Source: Candidatus Solibacter sp.
GTDB taxonomy: Bacteria; Acidobacteriota; Terriglobia; Bryobacterales; Bryobacteraceae
Direction of reading: 5' to 3'
Assembly: GCA_013822245.1 (NCBI GenBank)
Contig: PNKE01000026.1
Location: forward strand, 53,071 to 117,070
DNA length: 64,000 nucleotides
Under the pieces are notes generated by a model. It did no database searches. It was not told the origin of the DNA and saw nothing but the letters and a program-made list of their open reading frames with translations. Below are positions 17,660 to 26,735 of this stretch, piece by piece (within the stretch, counting starts at the first letter, position 1; each line of letters opens with the position of its first letter). Both the position numbers and the translations under genes were made by a program.

Positions 17660-19042
17660 ATGCCAGCCGCGCAGCCCCGTATGGCTCCCGAAAGTGGATT
17701 GCCGTCAACCGATCCGCTCACGGGCCTTGTCACGGGCTCGGTCTTCGAGCGGCTGGTTCAGGAGCGACTTGCCGCGGAATCAGTAGTTTACGCGGGAAGA
17801 CTGTACGTCGCCTACATCCGTTTGGACCGTTTTCACCATGTCAACCGCTGGCTTGGATTCTCGGCCGGCGACCGTGTACTTCGGGAGTGCGCGGCCAGGC
17901 TGACGTCGGTCTGGGCCGGTTCGACCGAGCAGGATGCGCCAGTTGTGGGCCGGATCGGCGGCGACGAGTTCGCCTGCATGGCCCTTCTCTCGCCGGAGGA
18001 GTCCCCGTTGGAGCGTTCCATGGGCATTGTGCAGGAACTGAGGCGGCCCTACCATGCCGGCCCGCGAAGCATCCAGATTACGGCCAGCGTGGGTTTCCTG
18101 ATGGCCGGGGGCGCCACCGCCGATGCTCGCGAAATCCTGCGGGCGGCCGCGGATGCCGCCGCGCGGTCGCGTTCGTTCGGCGGCAACACGGCGCACGAGG
18201 CGGCGCTGGTCCCGGCGGCTGAGGCGGAACAGCGGTATGAGTTGATCCACGATCTCCGTCAGGCGGTCCGCCGATCGGAGTTGCTGCTGCGATTCCAGCC
18301 CCAGGTTGACCGCGCCTGCAATCTGGACGGGTTCGAGGTGCTTGTGGCCTGGGAGCACCCCAGGCTGGGCCTGATCGAGGCGGACACGTTCATCGGTCTG
18401 GCCGAGGACAGCGGGCTGATCTCCGAACTCGGTGAATGGGTCCTGCGCCAGACCTGCCTCCAATTGGCGCTCTGGCGCCGGGCGGGATTTGACTGCCCAA
18501 AGGTAGCCGTCAACGTGTCGCCCATCCAGTTTTCAAGTCCCGATTTGGTGGCCAGAGTGTTGGCCATCCTGGATGAAACGGGCGTGCCCGGCCACGCTCT
18601 CGAATTCGAGATCACGGAGAGGGCGGTGCTGCGTGACATCGAGGTGTCCGCCGGACGGATGCGCGCGCTGCGCGAACACGGCATCACTTTCGCTATCGAC
18701 GATTTCGGCGTCGGCTACTCGCCGCTGACATATCTGCACCGGTTGCCGGTCGATACGGTGAAGGTGGACCGGTCGTTCACCGGGGAGATCGCCCGCAACG
18801 GCGGGAGCCTGCCGCTGGTCCACACCATCGCCGTGCTGGCTCACCAGCGGGGGCTCAAGGTTGTGGCGGAGGGTGTCGAGACTGAAACGGAATTGAGGCT
18901 GGTCCGGGCCGCAAGATGCGACCGTATGCAGGGCTACCTTTTCGGCTGCCCGCAGCCGGCCGCGGAAGCCGAAGCGCTGCTCACCAACCGGCGCTCGCTT
19001 GGACCCCGTACCGAGCCGCCGCTTGATGAACGCCCTTACTGA
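17660..19042 (+). CDS. GGDEF-EAL domain protein (c-di-GMP turnover)
   Basis: About 460 aa and no transmembrane segment. The GGDEF domain (about 20-185) has an intact GRIGGDEFA site. The EAL-type domain (about 195-450) shows EVL in GFEVLVAW in place of EAL, then VNVSPIQF, FEITERAV, AIDDFGVGYS and VAEGVETE, so the metal-binding residues are mostly present. Either or both activities could be active. The start at 17660 follows GAGGGAG by 9 nt; the GTG at 17585 would add 25 residues without a good site. No sensor domain is fused. A PilZ receptor gene lies at 54.7-55.0 kb. Confidence 0.9.
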   Translation: MPAAQPRMAPESGLPSTDPLTGLVTGSVFERLVQERLAAESVVYAGRLYVAYIRLDRFHHVNRWLGFSAGDRVLRECAARLTSVWAGSTEQDAPVVGRIGGDEFACMALLSPEESPLERSMGIVQELRRPYHAGPRSIQITASVGFLMAGGATADAREILRAAADAAARSRSFGGNTAHEAALVPAAEAEQRYELIHDLRQAVRRSELLLRFQPQVDRACNLDGFEVLVAWEHPRLGLIEADTFIGLAEDSGLISELGEWVLRQTCLQLALWRRAGFDCPKVAVNVSPIQFSSPDLVARVLAILDETGVPGHALEFEITERAVLRDIEVSAGRMRALREHGITFAIDDFGVGYSPLTYLHRLPVDTVKVDRSFTGEIARNGGSLPLVHTIAVLAHQRGLKVVAEGVETETELRLVRAARCDRMQGYLFGCPQPAAEAEALLTNRRSLGPRTEPPLDERPY

Positions 19043-19112
19043 GGCGGCGCCCTCCGCGCATATCCGGTCAACGCCTGTCCCATTTTCGGACACCCGGCGC
19101 CGGACGCGCCTC

Positions 19113-19140
19113 TTGACGCCCCTCGTATGTGGTTGATAAT
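19113..19140 (+). promoter_or_regulatory. Sigma-70-like promoter of the efflux/NtrC operon
   Basis: TTGACG (19113-19118) is separated by 16 nt from GATAAT (19135-19140). The -10 is embedded in the small palindrome TTGATAATCAA (19133-19143), a possible operator. Confidence 0.45.
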
Positions 19141-19166
19141 CAATTAGATCTCATCCGGTCGAAGTC

Positions 19167-19184
19167 TGGGCCGGGAGTTGCTTT
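19167..19184 (+). promoter_or_regulatory. Sigma-54-type (-24/-12) promoter of the efflux/NtrC operon
   Basis: The sequence TGGGCCG-GGAG-TTGCTTT has GG at 19168-19169 and GC at 19180-19181, exactly the spacing required by sigma-54 (consensus TGGCACG-N4-TTGCW). Transcription would start near 19193, leaving a 13-nt leader with GGAAAG before the ATG at 19206. The operon encodes an NtrC-type activator, which supports the assignment. Confidence 0.6.
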
Positions 19185-19205
19185 CAGTAAGGCGGAAAGA
19201 CTCAC

Positions 19206-20459
19206 ATGGACCTACCAAGAGAAGGCGCTCGCAAGAAACGGATCATCCGCCGAACCATCATCGGCGCGGTCATCCTGGCGGCGATCCCGCTGATCACCTT
19301 TGGGCTTTCGAAGCTGAAGCCGGCGGCGGCATCGGTCGAGAAATCAACGCTGTGGTTCGATTCGGTGAAGCGCGGGCCGATGGTCCGGCAGGTCAGAGGC
19401 ATAGGCGCCCTGGTCCCCGAGGAAGTCCTATGGATTCCCGCTGTATCGGAGGGGCGCGTGGAGCGGATCGCAATCCGCCCCGGCGCGAAGGTGAGTCCAC
19501 GGACGGTTGTGCTGGTTCTCAGCAACCCTGACCTGGTCCTCTCGGCGGAAGACCTGAAGTGGCAGATCCGCGCCGCTGAGGCCACGATGACCGATCTGAA
19601 GGTGAAGTTGGAGACTGCGCGTCTCGATCTGCGGGCCTCGGTGGCCAGGGTGGAAAGCGAGTATGTCCAGGCGAAGTTGAAGTGGGAACGCGACGACGCG
19701 CTGCTGAAAGAAGGGCTGACGCCGGATCTGACGGTTAAGCTCAGCAAGGCTACCACCGACGAACTGGCGAAACGATACGACATCGACGTCAAAAGGCTGG
19801 AAATCAGCGGGCAGTCGGCGCTGGCGCAACTCGACGCGCAGAGGGTCCAGATCGAGAAACTGAACGCCGCTTACGCCCTCAAACGTCAGCAGGCCGAGGA
19901 ACTGACGATCCGCGCGGGCGCCGAGGGCGTGCTGCAGCAGATGCCGGTGGAGGTGGGCCAGCGCGTGGCGGCCGGCACCATCCTGGCCAAGGTGGCTCAG
20001 CCCTCGAAGCTCAAAGCCGAGATCCGGATTCCCGAGACCCAGGCCAAGGATGTGATGCTGGGGCAGGCGGCTGAAGTCGACACCCATAACGGCGTGATCA
20101 AGGGCAGAGTCGCACGGATCGATCCGGCGGCGGTGAACGGCAACGTCACGGTGGATATCACCCTGCTCGGCGCACTGCCGCCCGGCGCGCGCCCCGACTT
20201 GAGCGTGGACGGCGTGATTGAACTGGAACGGTTGACCGACGTGCTTTTCATCCAGAGGCCCGTATCCGGGCAGTCGAACAGCGTAATCAGCCTGTTCAGG
20301 CTGTCGCCCGGCGAGAAGGAGGCCGAACGGGTGCAGGTCCGGATCGGCCGGGTCAGTGTGCAGACCGTCGAGATCCTGGAAGGCTTGAAGATCGGCGACA
20401 AGGTGGTGCTGTCCGACATGACCGCATGGGACAGCCACGATCGGTTGCGGCTGAACTAG
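19206..20459 (+). CDS. HlyD/MacA-type periplasmic adaptor of an ABC efflux system
   Basis: The 417-aa protein has one N-terminal transmembrane anchor (about 15-33), a barrel-sandwich half-motif, a helical hairpin (about 115-240, rich in Lys/Glu/Ala heptads) and returning sandwich and beta-barrel segments, with blocks such as GVLQQMPVEVGQRVAAGTIL. It is the membrane-fusion subunit linking an inner-membrane transporter to a TolC-type channel. It is the first gene of an operon with an ABC ATPase, a small protein and a two-component pair. No permease gene follows, which is unusual for this arrangement. Confidence 0.9.
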   Translation: MDLPREGARKKRIIRRTIIGAVILAAIPLITFGLSKLKPAAASVEKSTLWFDSVKRGPMVRQVRGIGALVPEEVLWIPAVSEGRVERIAIRPGAKVSPRTVVLVLSNPDLVLSAEDLKWQIRAAEATMTDLKVKLETARLDLRASVARVESEYVQAKLKWERDDALLKEGLTPDLTVKLSKATTDELAKRYDIDVKRLEISGQSALAQLDAQRVQIEKLNAAYALKRQQAEELTIRAGAEGVLQQMPVEVGQRVAAGTILAKVAQPSKLKAEIRIPETQAKDVMLGQAAEVDTHNGVIKGRVARIDPAAVNGNVTVDITLLGALPPGARPDLSVDGVIELERLTDVLFIQRPVSGQSNSVISLFRLSPGEKEAERVQVRIGRVSVQTVEILEGLKIGDKVVLSDMTAWDSHDRLRLN

Positions 20460-20491
20460 GCGAGGCAGCCGGAGAAGGGAAGTAACGGGAA

Positions 20492-21190
20492 ATGACAAAT
20501 CAGGCGTTGATCAAACTGGACGGCGTGACGAAGGTGTTTGTCACCGAGGATGTCGAAACACATGCTCTGTCAGGCATCCACCTGGAGATACTCAAAGGGG
20601 AGTATGTCTCGATCGCGGGTCCATCGGGCTGCGGCAAGTCGACCTTGCTGGCGATTCTCGGCCTGCTGGACTCGCCCACGGGCGGCGGCTACACCCTGAA
20701 CGGACAACCGGTTCAGGGATTGAAGCTGGCCGAGCGTGCGCGCATCCGCAACCGCGAGATCGGCTTCATCTTCCAGGCGTTCAACCTGATCGGCGATCTG
20801 ACCGTTTACGAAAACGTCGAACTGCCGCTCACCTATCGCGGCATGGGCTCCGGCGAGCGCAAGAAGCGGGTCCATGATGCCCTCGAACGAGTGGGCATGT
20901 CGCACCGGGTGAAGCACTATCCGGCGCAGTTGTCGGGCGGCCAGCAGCAGCGCGTGGCCGTCGCCCGCGCGCTGGTTGGCGATCCGGCGATCCTGCTCGC
21001 CGACGAGCCTACGGGAAACCTCGATTCGGCCAACGGCGAGGCGGTGATGACGCTGCTCAAGGACCTGCATAAGTCCGGCGCCACCATCTGCATGGTGACC
21101 CACGATCCGCGGTACGCCGAACTGGCCAGCCGGACCATTCACATGTTCGACGGCCGGGTGGTGGAGGAAAACGCGGGGGCGCCGTCATGA
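20492..21190 (+). CDS. ABC transporter ATP-binding protein (MacB/LolD type)
   Basis: This 232-aa nucleotide-binding domain has Walker A GPSGCGKST, Q-loop FIFQAFNLI, the signature LSGGQQQRVAVARAL, Walker B ILLADEPTGNLDS and H-loop MVTHDPRYA. The Q-loop and the GNLDS sequence are typical of the MacB/LolD/FtsE group, which work with FtsX-like permeases. None is encoded next to it. Candidate partners in this window are the ADOP permease (24308) and the permease at 33659. The last 4 bp overlap the next gene. Confidence 0.95.
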   Translation: MTNQALIKLDGVTKVFVTEDVETHALSGIHLEILKGEYVSIAGPSGCGKSTLLAILGLLDSPTGGGYTLNGQPVQGLKLAERARIRNREIGFIFQAFNLIGDLTVYENVELPLTYRGMGSGERKKRVHDALERVGMSHRVKHYPAQLSGGQQQRVAVARALVGDPAILLADEPTGNLDSANGEAVMTLLKDLHKSGATICMVTHDPRYAELASRTIHMFDGRVVEENAGAPS

Positions 21191-21471
21191 GGCGGACCGA
21201 TCCCGGCACGCTCGCCCTCGCCGTTTTGACCGGAGTAGTGTTGCTGCTCGGATCGGCGGGCAGTCAACGGGAGGCCGCGCCGCTTCGCCCGCGGTTGGCG
21301 GAGCAACTGAGTTTCCGCCCGTCGGCAGTGTTCTCCGAGGGGTGGATCATGGAGTTCGACCTGAAACGCGAACTCACGATCAATCGGCTGAATGGCAAGA
21401 TGGACGAATTGCGGCGCAAATTGGAGCAGCGGGAACGCTCCGCCCGGTTCCGGCTCGCGTCGCACGCATAG
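21187..21471 (+). CDS. Small membrane-anchored or secreted protein, unknown function
   Basis: The 94-aa frame starts with ATGA overlapping the ATPase stop, so translation is coupled. A hydrophobic segment (about 9-25, LALAVLTGVVLLLGSAG) forms a signal peptide or membrane anchor. The C-terminal half (about 55-90) is a charged amphipathic helix. It sits where the permease gene is normally found in such operons. I do not recognise the family. Confidence 0.55.
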   Translation: MRRTDPGTLALAVLTGVVLLLGSAGSQREAAPLRPRLAEQLSFRPSAVFSEGWIMEFDLKRELTINRLNGKMDELRRKLEQRERSARFRLASHA

Positions 21472-21494
21472 GCGGCCCTTCTCCCGTGGGCGGC

Positions 21495-21515
21495 GAAGTG
21501 CAAAAATGGCACTTC
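21495..21515. other. Inverted repeat upstream of the NtrC-type regulator gene
   Basis: GAAGTGC (21495-21501) and GCACTTC (21509-21515) form a perfect 7-bp dyad around AAAAATG, 18 nt before the ATG at 21533. It could be an operator or an mRNA hairpin near the start. It is not placed correctly for a sigma-54 -24/-12 site. Confidence 0.35.
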
Positions 21516-21532
21516 ACGCACGGTTGTGATCC

Positions 21533-22894
21533 ATGAATGACGCCAGGCAGCCCAGAATCCTGATTGCCGACGACCAGGAAGACATCCTCACGGCGCTGCG
21601 GCTGCTGCTCAAGGCCGAAGGCTTCGCGGTGGATCAGGCGCATTCTCCCGCCGCGGTGCTCTCGGCGCTCGACAAGCGTGAATACGACGTCCTGCTGATC
21701 GACCTGAACTACACCCGGGACACCACCTCCGGCCAGGAAGGGCTGGACCTGCTGAGCCGCGTGATGGAGATCGATCCGATGCTGCCGGTTGTCCTCATGA
21801 CCGCCTGGGGCACGGTGGACCTGGCCGTGGAGGCAATGCGGCGCGGAGCCAAGGATTTTGTCCAGAAGCCCTGGGACAATGCCCGGCTGCTGGCGGCGGT
21901 GCGGACGCAGGCCAGCCTGGCGGCCGCATTGCGCAAGGGTGCGCGGCTCGAAGCGCAGAACCGCCTCCTGGCCGGCGACAAACGTCCGGTGATGATCGCC
22001 GAGGCGCCTGCCATGCAGCCGGTACTGTCGATGATCGAGCGCGTCGGTCCTTCGGACGCCAACGTGCTGATTACCGGCGAACCTGGAACGGGCAAGGAGG
22101 TGGTGGCGAGGACACTGCACGCCATCTCGCTGCGATGCAACCAGCCGATGGTCACCGTCAACATGGGCGGTCTGGCCGAAGGCCTGTTTGAAAGCGAACT
22201 GTTCGGCCATGTCAAGGGCGCCTTCACCGACGCCAAGATGGACCGCGTCGGCCGCTTCGAACTGGCCGAGGGCGGGACTATCTTCCTCGACGAGATCGCC
22301 AACCTGCCGTTCGCCCTTCAGGCCAAACTGCTGCGTGTGCTGGAGACCGGAGAGATGGAGCGCGTCGGATCCTCACGCACCCGGCGGGTGGACGTGCGCA
22401 TCCTTTCGGCCACCAACGCCAATCTCCACGCCGACTCCGCCCAGGGCCGTTTCCGCCAGGATCTTCTGTACCGCCTCAATACGGTCGAGATCCACCTGCC
22501 CCCGCTGCGCGAACGGAAGGAGGACATTACACTGCTGGCCATTGCCCACCTGGCCGCGATGGCAAGAAGGTATCGCAAGCAGATCAAGGGATTCTCGCCG
22601 GCCACCTTGCGCTCGCTCACTGACCATCCCTGGCCAGGGAATGTCCGCGAGCTGATGCACGTGGTCGAACGGGCCGTGCTGATGGCCCAGGGTGACGCCA
22701 TTCAGCCCGCCGATCTGGCCTTGCGCGCGCCGGCATCCCAGGGCAGGCTGGAGGAGATGAGCATCGAGGAGGTGGAGGAGTTTCTCATCCGCAAGGCGCT
22801 GGCCCGCCACGATGGCAACGTCAGCCATGCCGCCGCGGCGCTGGGCCTCAGCCGAAGCGCCCTCTACCGGCGGTTGCAGCGATATCAAATATGA
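21533..22894 (+). CDS. Sigma-54-dependent response regulator (NtrC family)
   Basis: The 453-aa protein has three parts. The receiver domain (about 8-125) carries the acidic pair at 13-14 and phospho-acceptor Asp57 in LLIDLNY. The AAA+ domain (about 155-390) has Walker A GEPGTGKE (182-189), the sigma-54 contact loop GAFTDA (229-234, a variant of GAFTGA) and Walker B IFLDE. The C-terminal Fis-type helix-turn-helix is NVSHAAAALGLSRSALYRRL. It is translated with the kinase downstream (ATGA overlap). The -24/-12 site at 19167 is a plausible target. Confidence 0.96.
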   Translation: MNDARQPRILIADDQEDILTALRLLLKAEGFAVDQAHSPAAVLSALDKREYDVLLIDLNYTRDTTSGQEGLDLLSRVMEIDPMLPVVLMTAWGTVDLAVEAMRRGAKDFVQKPWDNARLLAAVRTQASLAAALRKGARLEAQNRLLAGDKRPVMIAEAPAMQPVLSMIERVGPSDANVLITGEPGTGKEVVARTLHAISLRCNQPMVTVNMGGLAEGLFESELFGHVKGAFTDAKMDRVGRFELAEGGTIFLDEIANLPFALQAKLLRVLETGEMERVGSSRTRRVDVRILSATNANLHADSAQGRFRQDLLYRLNTVEIHLPPLRERKEDITLLAIAHLAAMARRYRKQIKGFSPATLRSLTDHPWPGNVRELMHVVERAVLMAQGDAIQPADLALRAPASQGRLEEMSIEEVEEFLIRKALARHDGNVSHAAAALGLSRSALYRRLQRYQI

Positions 22895-24228
22895 AGTTCG
22901 CCAGGGCAGCGGCGCGCCTTTTCCGGTCACATGAAAACCGGGTCTGGATCTGCTGTCTGGGCGCCGCCGCGCCGGCGGTCGTGTTTACCGTCTCCGTCCT
23001 GGTGACGGGCGGCTACCAGCTCAAGGTGCAGTGGACTGTAGGCGCCTTCGTCGTGCTCTGCTGGTGGATGATGGCCTGGGCGGCGAGGGAGAGGGTGATT
23101 TCGCCTCTCAGGACCCTCGCCAATCTGCTCGAGGCCATGCGCGAGGGCGACTATTCGATCCGCGGGCGCAGCACGGACAAGAACAGCGCCCTGGGCGAGG
23201 TCTTTCAGCAGGCGAACGCCATGGCGGCGACGCTGAGAGACCAGCGGCTGGGCGCAGTCGAGGCGACGGCGCTGCTTCTCAAGGTGATGGAAGAGATCGA
23301 CGTCGCCGTTTTCACTTTTGACAACGCCTTGCGCCTGAAACTGGTCAACCGCGCCGGATCGCGGCTGCTTGCGCGTGACGCTCAGCGCCTGCTGGGTCTC
23401 GGCGCGGCGGAGTTGGGCCTCGGTGGATTGCTGGGAGGCGATGTCCGCCGCACCGAGGCGCGCTCATTTCCCGGCGCCACGGGCCGCTGGGAAGTGCGGC
23501 GGTCGTCGTTCAGGGAAAACGGCCTGCCGCATACGCTGCTTGTGGTTTCTGACCTCACCAAGGCGCTTCGCGAGGAGGAGTTGCAGGCCTGGCAGCGCCT
23601 GGTCCGGGTGCTCGGCCATGAACTGAATAATTCGCTCACGCCGATCAAGTCCCTCGCCGGCAGCCTGCGCAGAATGGCGTCACGGCCGGAGACTGGCGGG
23701 CTGAACCAGGAGGACATGCTTGCCGGCCTTTCCATTATCGAGTCGCGGTCGGATTCGCTGGGCCGGTTCATCGGGGCGTATTCGCGGCTGGCCAAACTGC
23801 CGCGCCCCAGCATGAGCGCGATGCACGTCGAGACAGCCGTCAGGCGAGCGGTGGCGATGGAACACCGGATGAAGGTGGGCGTCATCCCCGGACCCGATGT
23901 CACCGTCCGCGCCGACGCCGACCAGATCGAGCAGATTCTCATCAATCTGATCCACAACGCCGTGGAGGCGGCGCAGGCGGCCGGCGGCGAGGTGGAGGCG
24001 GCGTGGACAACCGCGCAGGGCCGCCTCAGGTTGGCTGTCCGCGACACCGGGCACGGGCTGTCGGGGACCAACAATCTCTTCGTGCCGTTTTTCACCACCA
24101 AGCCCGGCGGGTCGGGCATCGGCCTGGTTCTTTCCCGCCAGATCGCCGAGGCGCACGGCGGAACGCTTGAACTCTCCAACCGCGACGGCGTAACCGGCTG
24201 CGAGGCTCTGCTCTGGCTCCCGCTATGA
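22891..24228 (+). CDS. Membrane sensor histidine kinase
   Basis: The 445-aa protein has two transmembrane helices (about 20-40 and 47-65) with almost no periplasmic loop, a HAMP-like segment, a PAS-like region (about 120-225) and a kinase core. The H-box is LGHELNNSLTPIKS. The ATPase domain has HNAVEAAQ (N box), DTGHGLSG (G1) and GGSGIGLVLSRQIAEAHGG (G2). It belongs to the NtrB/NtrY-like group and is the likely partner of the preceding regulator. With so small an outside loop it may sense membrane or cytoplasmic signals. Confidence 0.93.
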   Translation: MKFARAAARLFRSHENRVWICCLGAAAPAVVFTVSVLVTGGYQLKVQWTVGAFVVLCWWMMAWAARERVISPLRTLANLLEAMREGDYSIRGRSTDKNSALGEVFQQANAMAATLRDQRLGAVEATALLLKVMEEIDVAVFTFDNALRLKLVNRAGSRLLARDAQRLLGLGAAELGLGGLLGGDVRRTEARSFPGATGRWEVRRSSFRENGLPHTLLVVSDLTKALREEELQAWQRLVRVLGHELNNSLTPIKSLAGSLRRMASRPETGGLNQEDMLAGLSIIESRSDSLGRFIGAYSRLAKLPRPSMSAMHVETAVRRAVAMEHRMKVGVIPGPDVTVRADADQIEQILINLIHNAVEAAQAAGGEVEAAWTTAQGRLRLAVRDTGHGLSGTNNLFVPFFTTKPGGSGIGLVLSRQIAEAHGGTLELSNRDGVTGCEALLWLPL

Positions 24229-24256
24229 CGCCCGCCCGAACACCCAAATAGGGATG

Positions 24257-24284
24257 TTGCTTTGGCGGGCACGGCCGGGATAAG
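24257..24284 (+). promoter_or_regulatory. Possible promoter of the ADOP permease gene
   Basis: TTGCTT (24257-24262) and GATAAG (24279-24284) are separated by 16 nt, 23 nt before the GTG start at 24308. The match to consensus is moderate. Confidence 0.3.
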
Positions 24285-24307
24285 ATGTTGATTCTGGAAA
24301 TAGCGAC

Positions 24308-26713
24308 GTGATTTTCAGGGATATTCAGGCCGCCGTTCGAATTATGCTCCGTCAGCCGGGTTTTTCGCTGCCGGTCATCGCCGTGCTCGCCTTGGGCATC
24401 GGAGCCAACGCCGCCATCTTCAGCATCGTCAACCAGGTCCTGCTGCGGCCACTTCCCTATCCGGATTCGTCGGATCTTCACTATCTGTGGAAGAGGAGTC
24501 CCGAGCGGCAGATGCCGCAGGCCAGCTTTTCCGCGCCTGAGTACAGGGATTTCGCCGCCAGGGTGAAGTCCTTTTCTCATCTAGCCGCGTTCAGGAACTA
24601 TGGCGCAAGTTGGACCGGAGAGGGGCCGCCGCTGAGAGTGATGACCAGGCTGGTCACCACCAACTACCTCGACATGCTCGGCAAGCGCCCGTTTCTCGGC
24701 CGTGATTTCGTCCCTGAAGAGGGCGTCCATGGCAAAGGGCAGGTGGTTGTGCTCTCAGAGCGGTTCTGGCGGACACGGATGGCGGCGGCGCGGGATGTGG
24801 CCGGCAGGCGCATGATGCTTGACGATGAACTCCACGAGGTCATCGGCGTCGTAGCCGAACTGCCGGGCGAACCGCGGTCTCCCGACATGTATATCCCGGC
24901 GGCGTTCTCGCCGCAGGAACTCGCCACCCGCGAGGCCCGCTACTTGAGCGTGATGGGTCGCGTGGCCAAGGGCGTTCCGATCGAACGGGCGCGTTCGGAA
25001 CTGGATGCCGTCCAGAGTTCGCTCTCCAGCGAACACCCGGTCTCCGACGCCGGCTGGAGCACTTTCACCAAGTCCGCTCACGATGAGATCACGGGTTCGT
25101 TCCGGCAGCCTCTCCTGGTGCTGTTTGCCGCGGTCGGGCTGCTGTTCCTCATCGCCTGCTTCAACCTGGTGAGCCTCTTTCTGGTCCGGTTCGCCGCGCG
25201 GGTGAAGGAGATCGCGGTCCGTTCGGCGCTAGGGGCCAATCCGCATCGGATCTTACGGCAGTTGGTGGCGGAGAGCATTGTGATCTGCCTTGCGGGAGGA
25301 GCCGCCGGCGCATTGGCCGGTCACCTGGCATTCGAGGCGATCAAGGACTGGCCGCTGCTTTCGCTGCCTCGCCTGGAGACTGCGCGATTCGACTCCGCCG
25401 CTTTGCTGTTTGCGCTGGCGCTGGCCGCCGCCTCGGGTGTCCTCTTCGGCTGCCTGCCCGCGTGGCGCACCGTCCGGCTGAATTTGGCAGACTGTCTCCG
25501 TGACGAAACCCGCGGCGGGACCTCGGGAACGGTGCGGAAGACGCTCCGCTCGATTCTGGTGATCTCGGAAGTTGCTCTGTCCGTGATCCTCCTGGTCGCC
25601 GCCGGGCTGCTTGTCCGGACCATGTCCGGACTGACCAGGATCGATCCCGGCTTCAGTTCAGATGGCGTGCTGACTTGCCGGTTCACCCTGCCCGATGCGC
25701 GTTATCCGACGCCCGAGCGCCGCGCCCGCTATGCCCAGGACGCGGTGGCCCGGCTCGCTTCCCTGCCCGGAGTCAGCGCCGCCGGCATGACAACCGCCCT
25801 GCCTTTCATGCAGGTGAACTGGATCGCGCAGTTCTCCATCGATGGACGGCCCGACCTGGAAGGCCAACAACTCAGTGCAACCTACAACACCGTAACGCCC
25901 GGTTACTTTGATTCACTGCGTATCCCTCTGCTGAAGGGGCGCTCATTCACCGAGCGCGACTCCCTGCGGACGCCGAGCGTGATTCTGATCAGCAGGGCGA
26001 TGGAACGCGCCTATTTCAACGGCCGCGACGCCGTGGGCCAGTTTGTGCGCATGAAGGTCGCAAACCACGAGTTTCGCACGCAAGTGGTCGGCGTCGTGGC
26101 CGACGTGAAACACCTCGAACTCGATGAGGAGCCGCGCAAGGCCATCTACCAGCCGCACGCGCAGCTCCCCTGGCCGTTCTTCGCCGCCGCCATCAGGTTC
26201 AACCAGGACCCCTCGCTCATGGCCGGCGCCGTCCGCCAGGCGTTCGCCGAAGTCGACTCCGAAACGCCCGTGGACAGACTTCAGCCCCTGTCCGCACTGC
26301 TTGATGCGCACCTCTCCCAGAAGCGCCTGGCCATGACCCTGCTGGGGATCTTCGCGGCGCTCGCGTTGGCGCTCTCAGCGGTCGGGCTTTATGGCGTGAT
26401 CTCGATTTCGGTGTCTCAGAGGAGGCGGGAGTTCGGTGTGCGATCGGCTTTGGGCGCCACGAGCGCGGTGATCCTGCGGCTGGTCTTTCGCAACGGATTG
26501 ACCCTCGTCGCCCTCGGACTGGGGATCGGCCTCAGCCTGTCGCCGCTGGCGACCAGGGCCATGGAATCGATGCTCTATGGCGTCAAGCCGCTCGACTGGG
26601 CGACCTTCGCGCTGGTCGCCGGCGTCCTGGCCATCGTCTCGGCCGTGGCCATTCTCATTCCCGCTCTGCGGGCCTCCCGGGTGCACCCCTCGGAGGCCCT
26701 GCGGGACTCCTAG
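24308..26713 (+). CDS. ADOP-type ABC permease (FtsX/MacB domain duplication)
   Basis: The 801-aa protein has the architecture of the acidobacterial duplicated orphan permeases: an N-terminal helix (about 20-42), a MacB-like periplasmic domain (to about 250), an FtsX block of three helices (about 270-390), a further transmembrane helix near 415, a second periplasmic domain and a second FtsX block (about 680-795). The pairs VKEIAVRSALGA and RREFGVRSALGA mark the two FtsX copies. Such proteins lack their own ATPase. The GTG start has only a weak GGAA upstream. It might be served by the orphan ATPase at 20492. Confidence 0.92.
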   Translation: MIFRDIQAAVRIMLRQPGFSLPVIAVLALGIGANAAIFSIVNQVLLRPLPYPDSSDLHYLWKRSPERQMPQASFSAPEYRDFAARVKSFSHLAAFRNYGASWTGEGPPLRVMTRLVTTNYLDMLGKRPFLGRDFVPEEGVHGKGQVVVLSERFWRTRMAAARDVAGRRMMLDDELHEVIGVVAELPGEPRSPDMYIPAAFSPQELATREARYLSVMGRVAKGVPIERARSELDAVQSSLSSEHPVSDAGWSTFTKSAHDEITGSFRQPLLVLFAAVGLLFLIACFNLVSLFLVRFAARVKEIAVRSALGANPHRILRQLVAESIVICLAGGAAGALAGHLAFEAIKDWPLLSLPRLETARFDSAALLFALALAAASGVLFGCLPAWRTVRLNLADCLRDETRGGTSGTVRKTLRSILVISEVALSVILLVAAGLLVRTMSGLTRIDPGFSSDGVLTCRFTLPDARYPTPERRARYAQDAVARLASLPGVSAAGMTTALPFMQVNWIAQFSIDGRPDLEGQQLSATYNTVTPGYFDSLRIPLLKGRSFTERDSLRTPSVILISRAMERAYFNGRDAVGQFVRMKVANHEFRTQVVGVVADVKHLELDEEPRKAIYQPHAQLPWPFFAAAIRFNQDPSLMAGAVRQAFAEVDSETPVDRLQPLSALLDAHLSQKRLAMTLLGIFAALALALSAVGLYGVISISVSQRRREFGVRSALGATSAVILRLVFRNGLTLVALGLGIGLSLSPLATRAMESMLYGVKPLDWATFALVAGVLAIVSAVAILIPALRASRVHPSEALRDS

Positions 26714-26735
26714 CCGACGCTCAGCAGGGTGGTCC

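Noticed and set aside
21507..21521. Sigma-54 site before the NtrC-type gene (TGGCAC)
   Set aside because: The -24-like half is present but no GC is found 12 nt downstream of the GG, so spacing fails.
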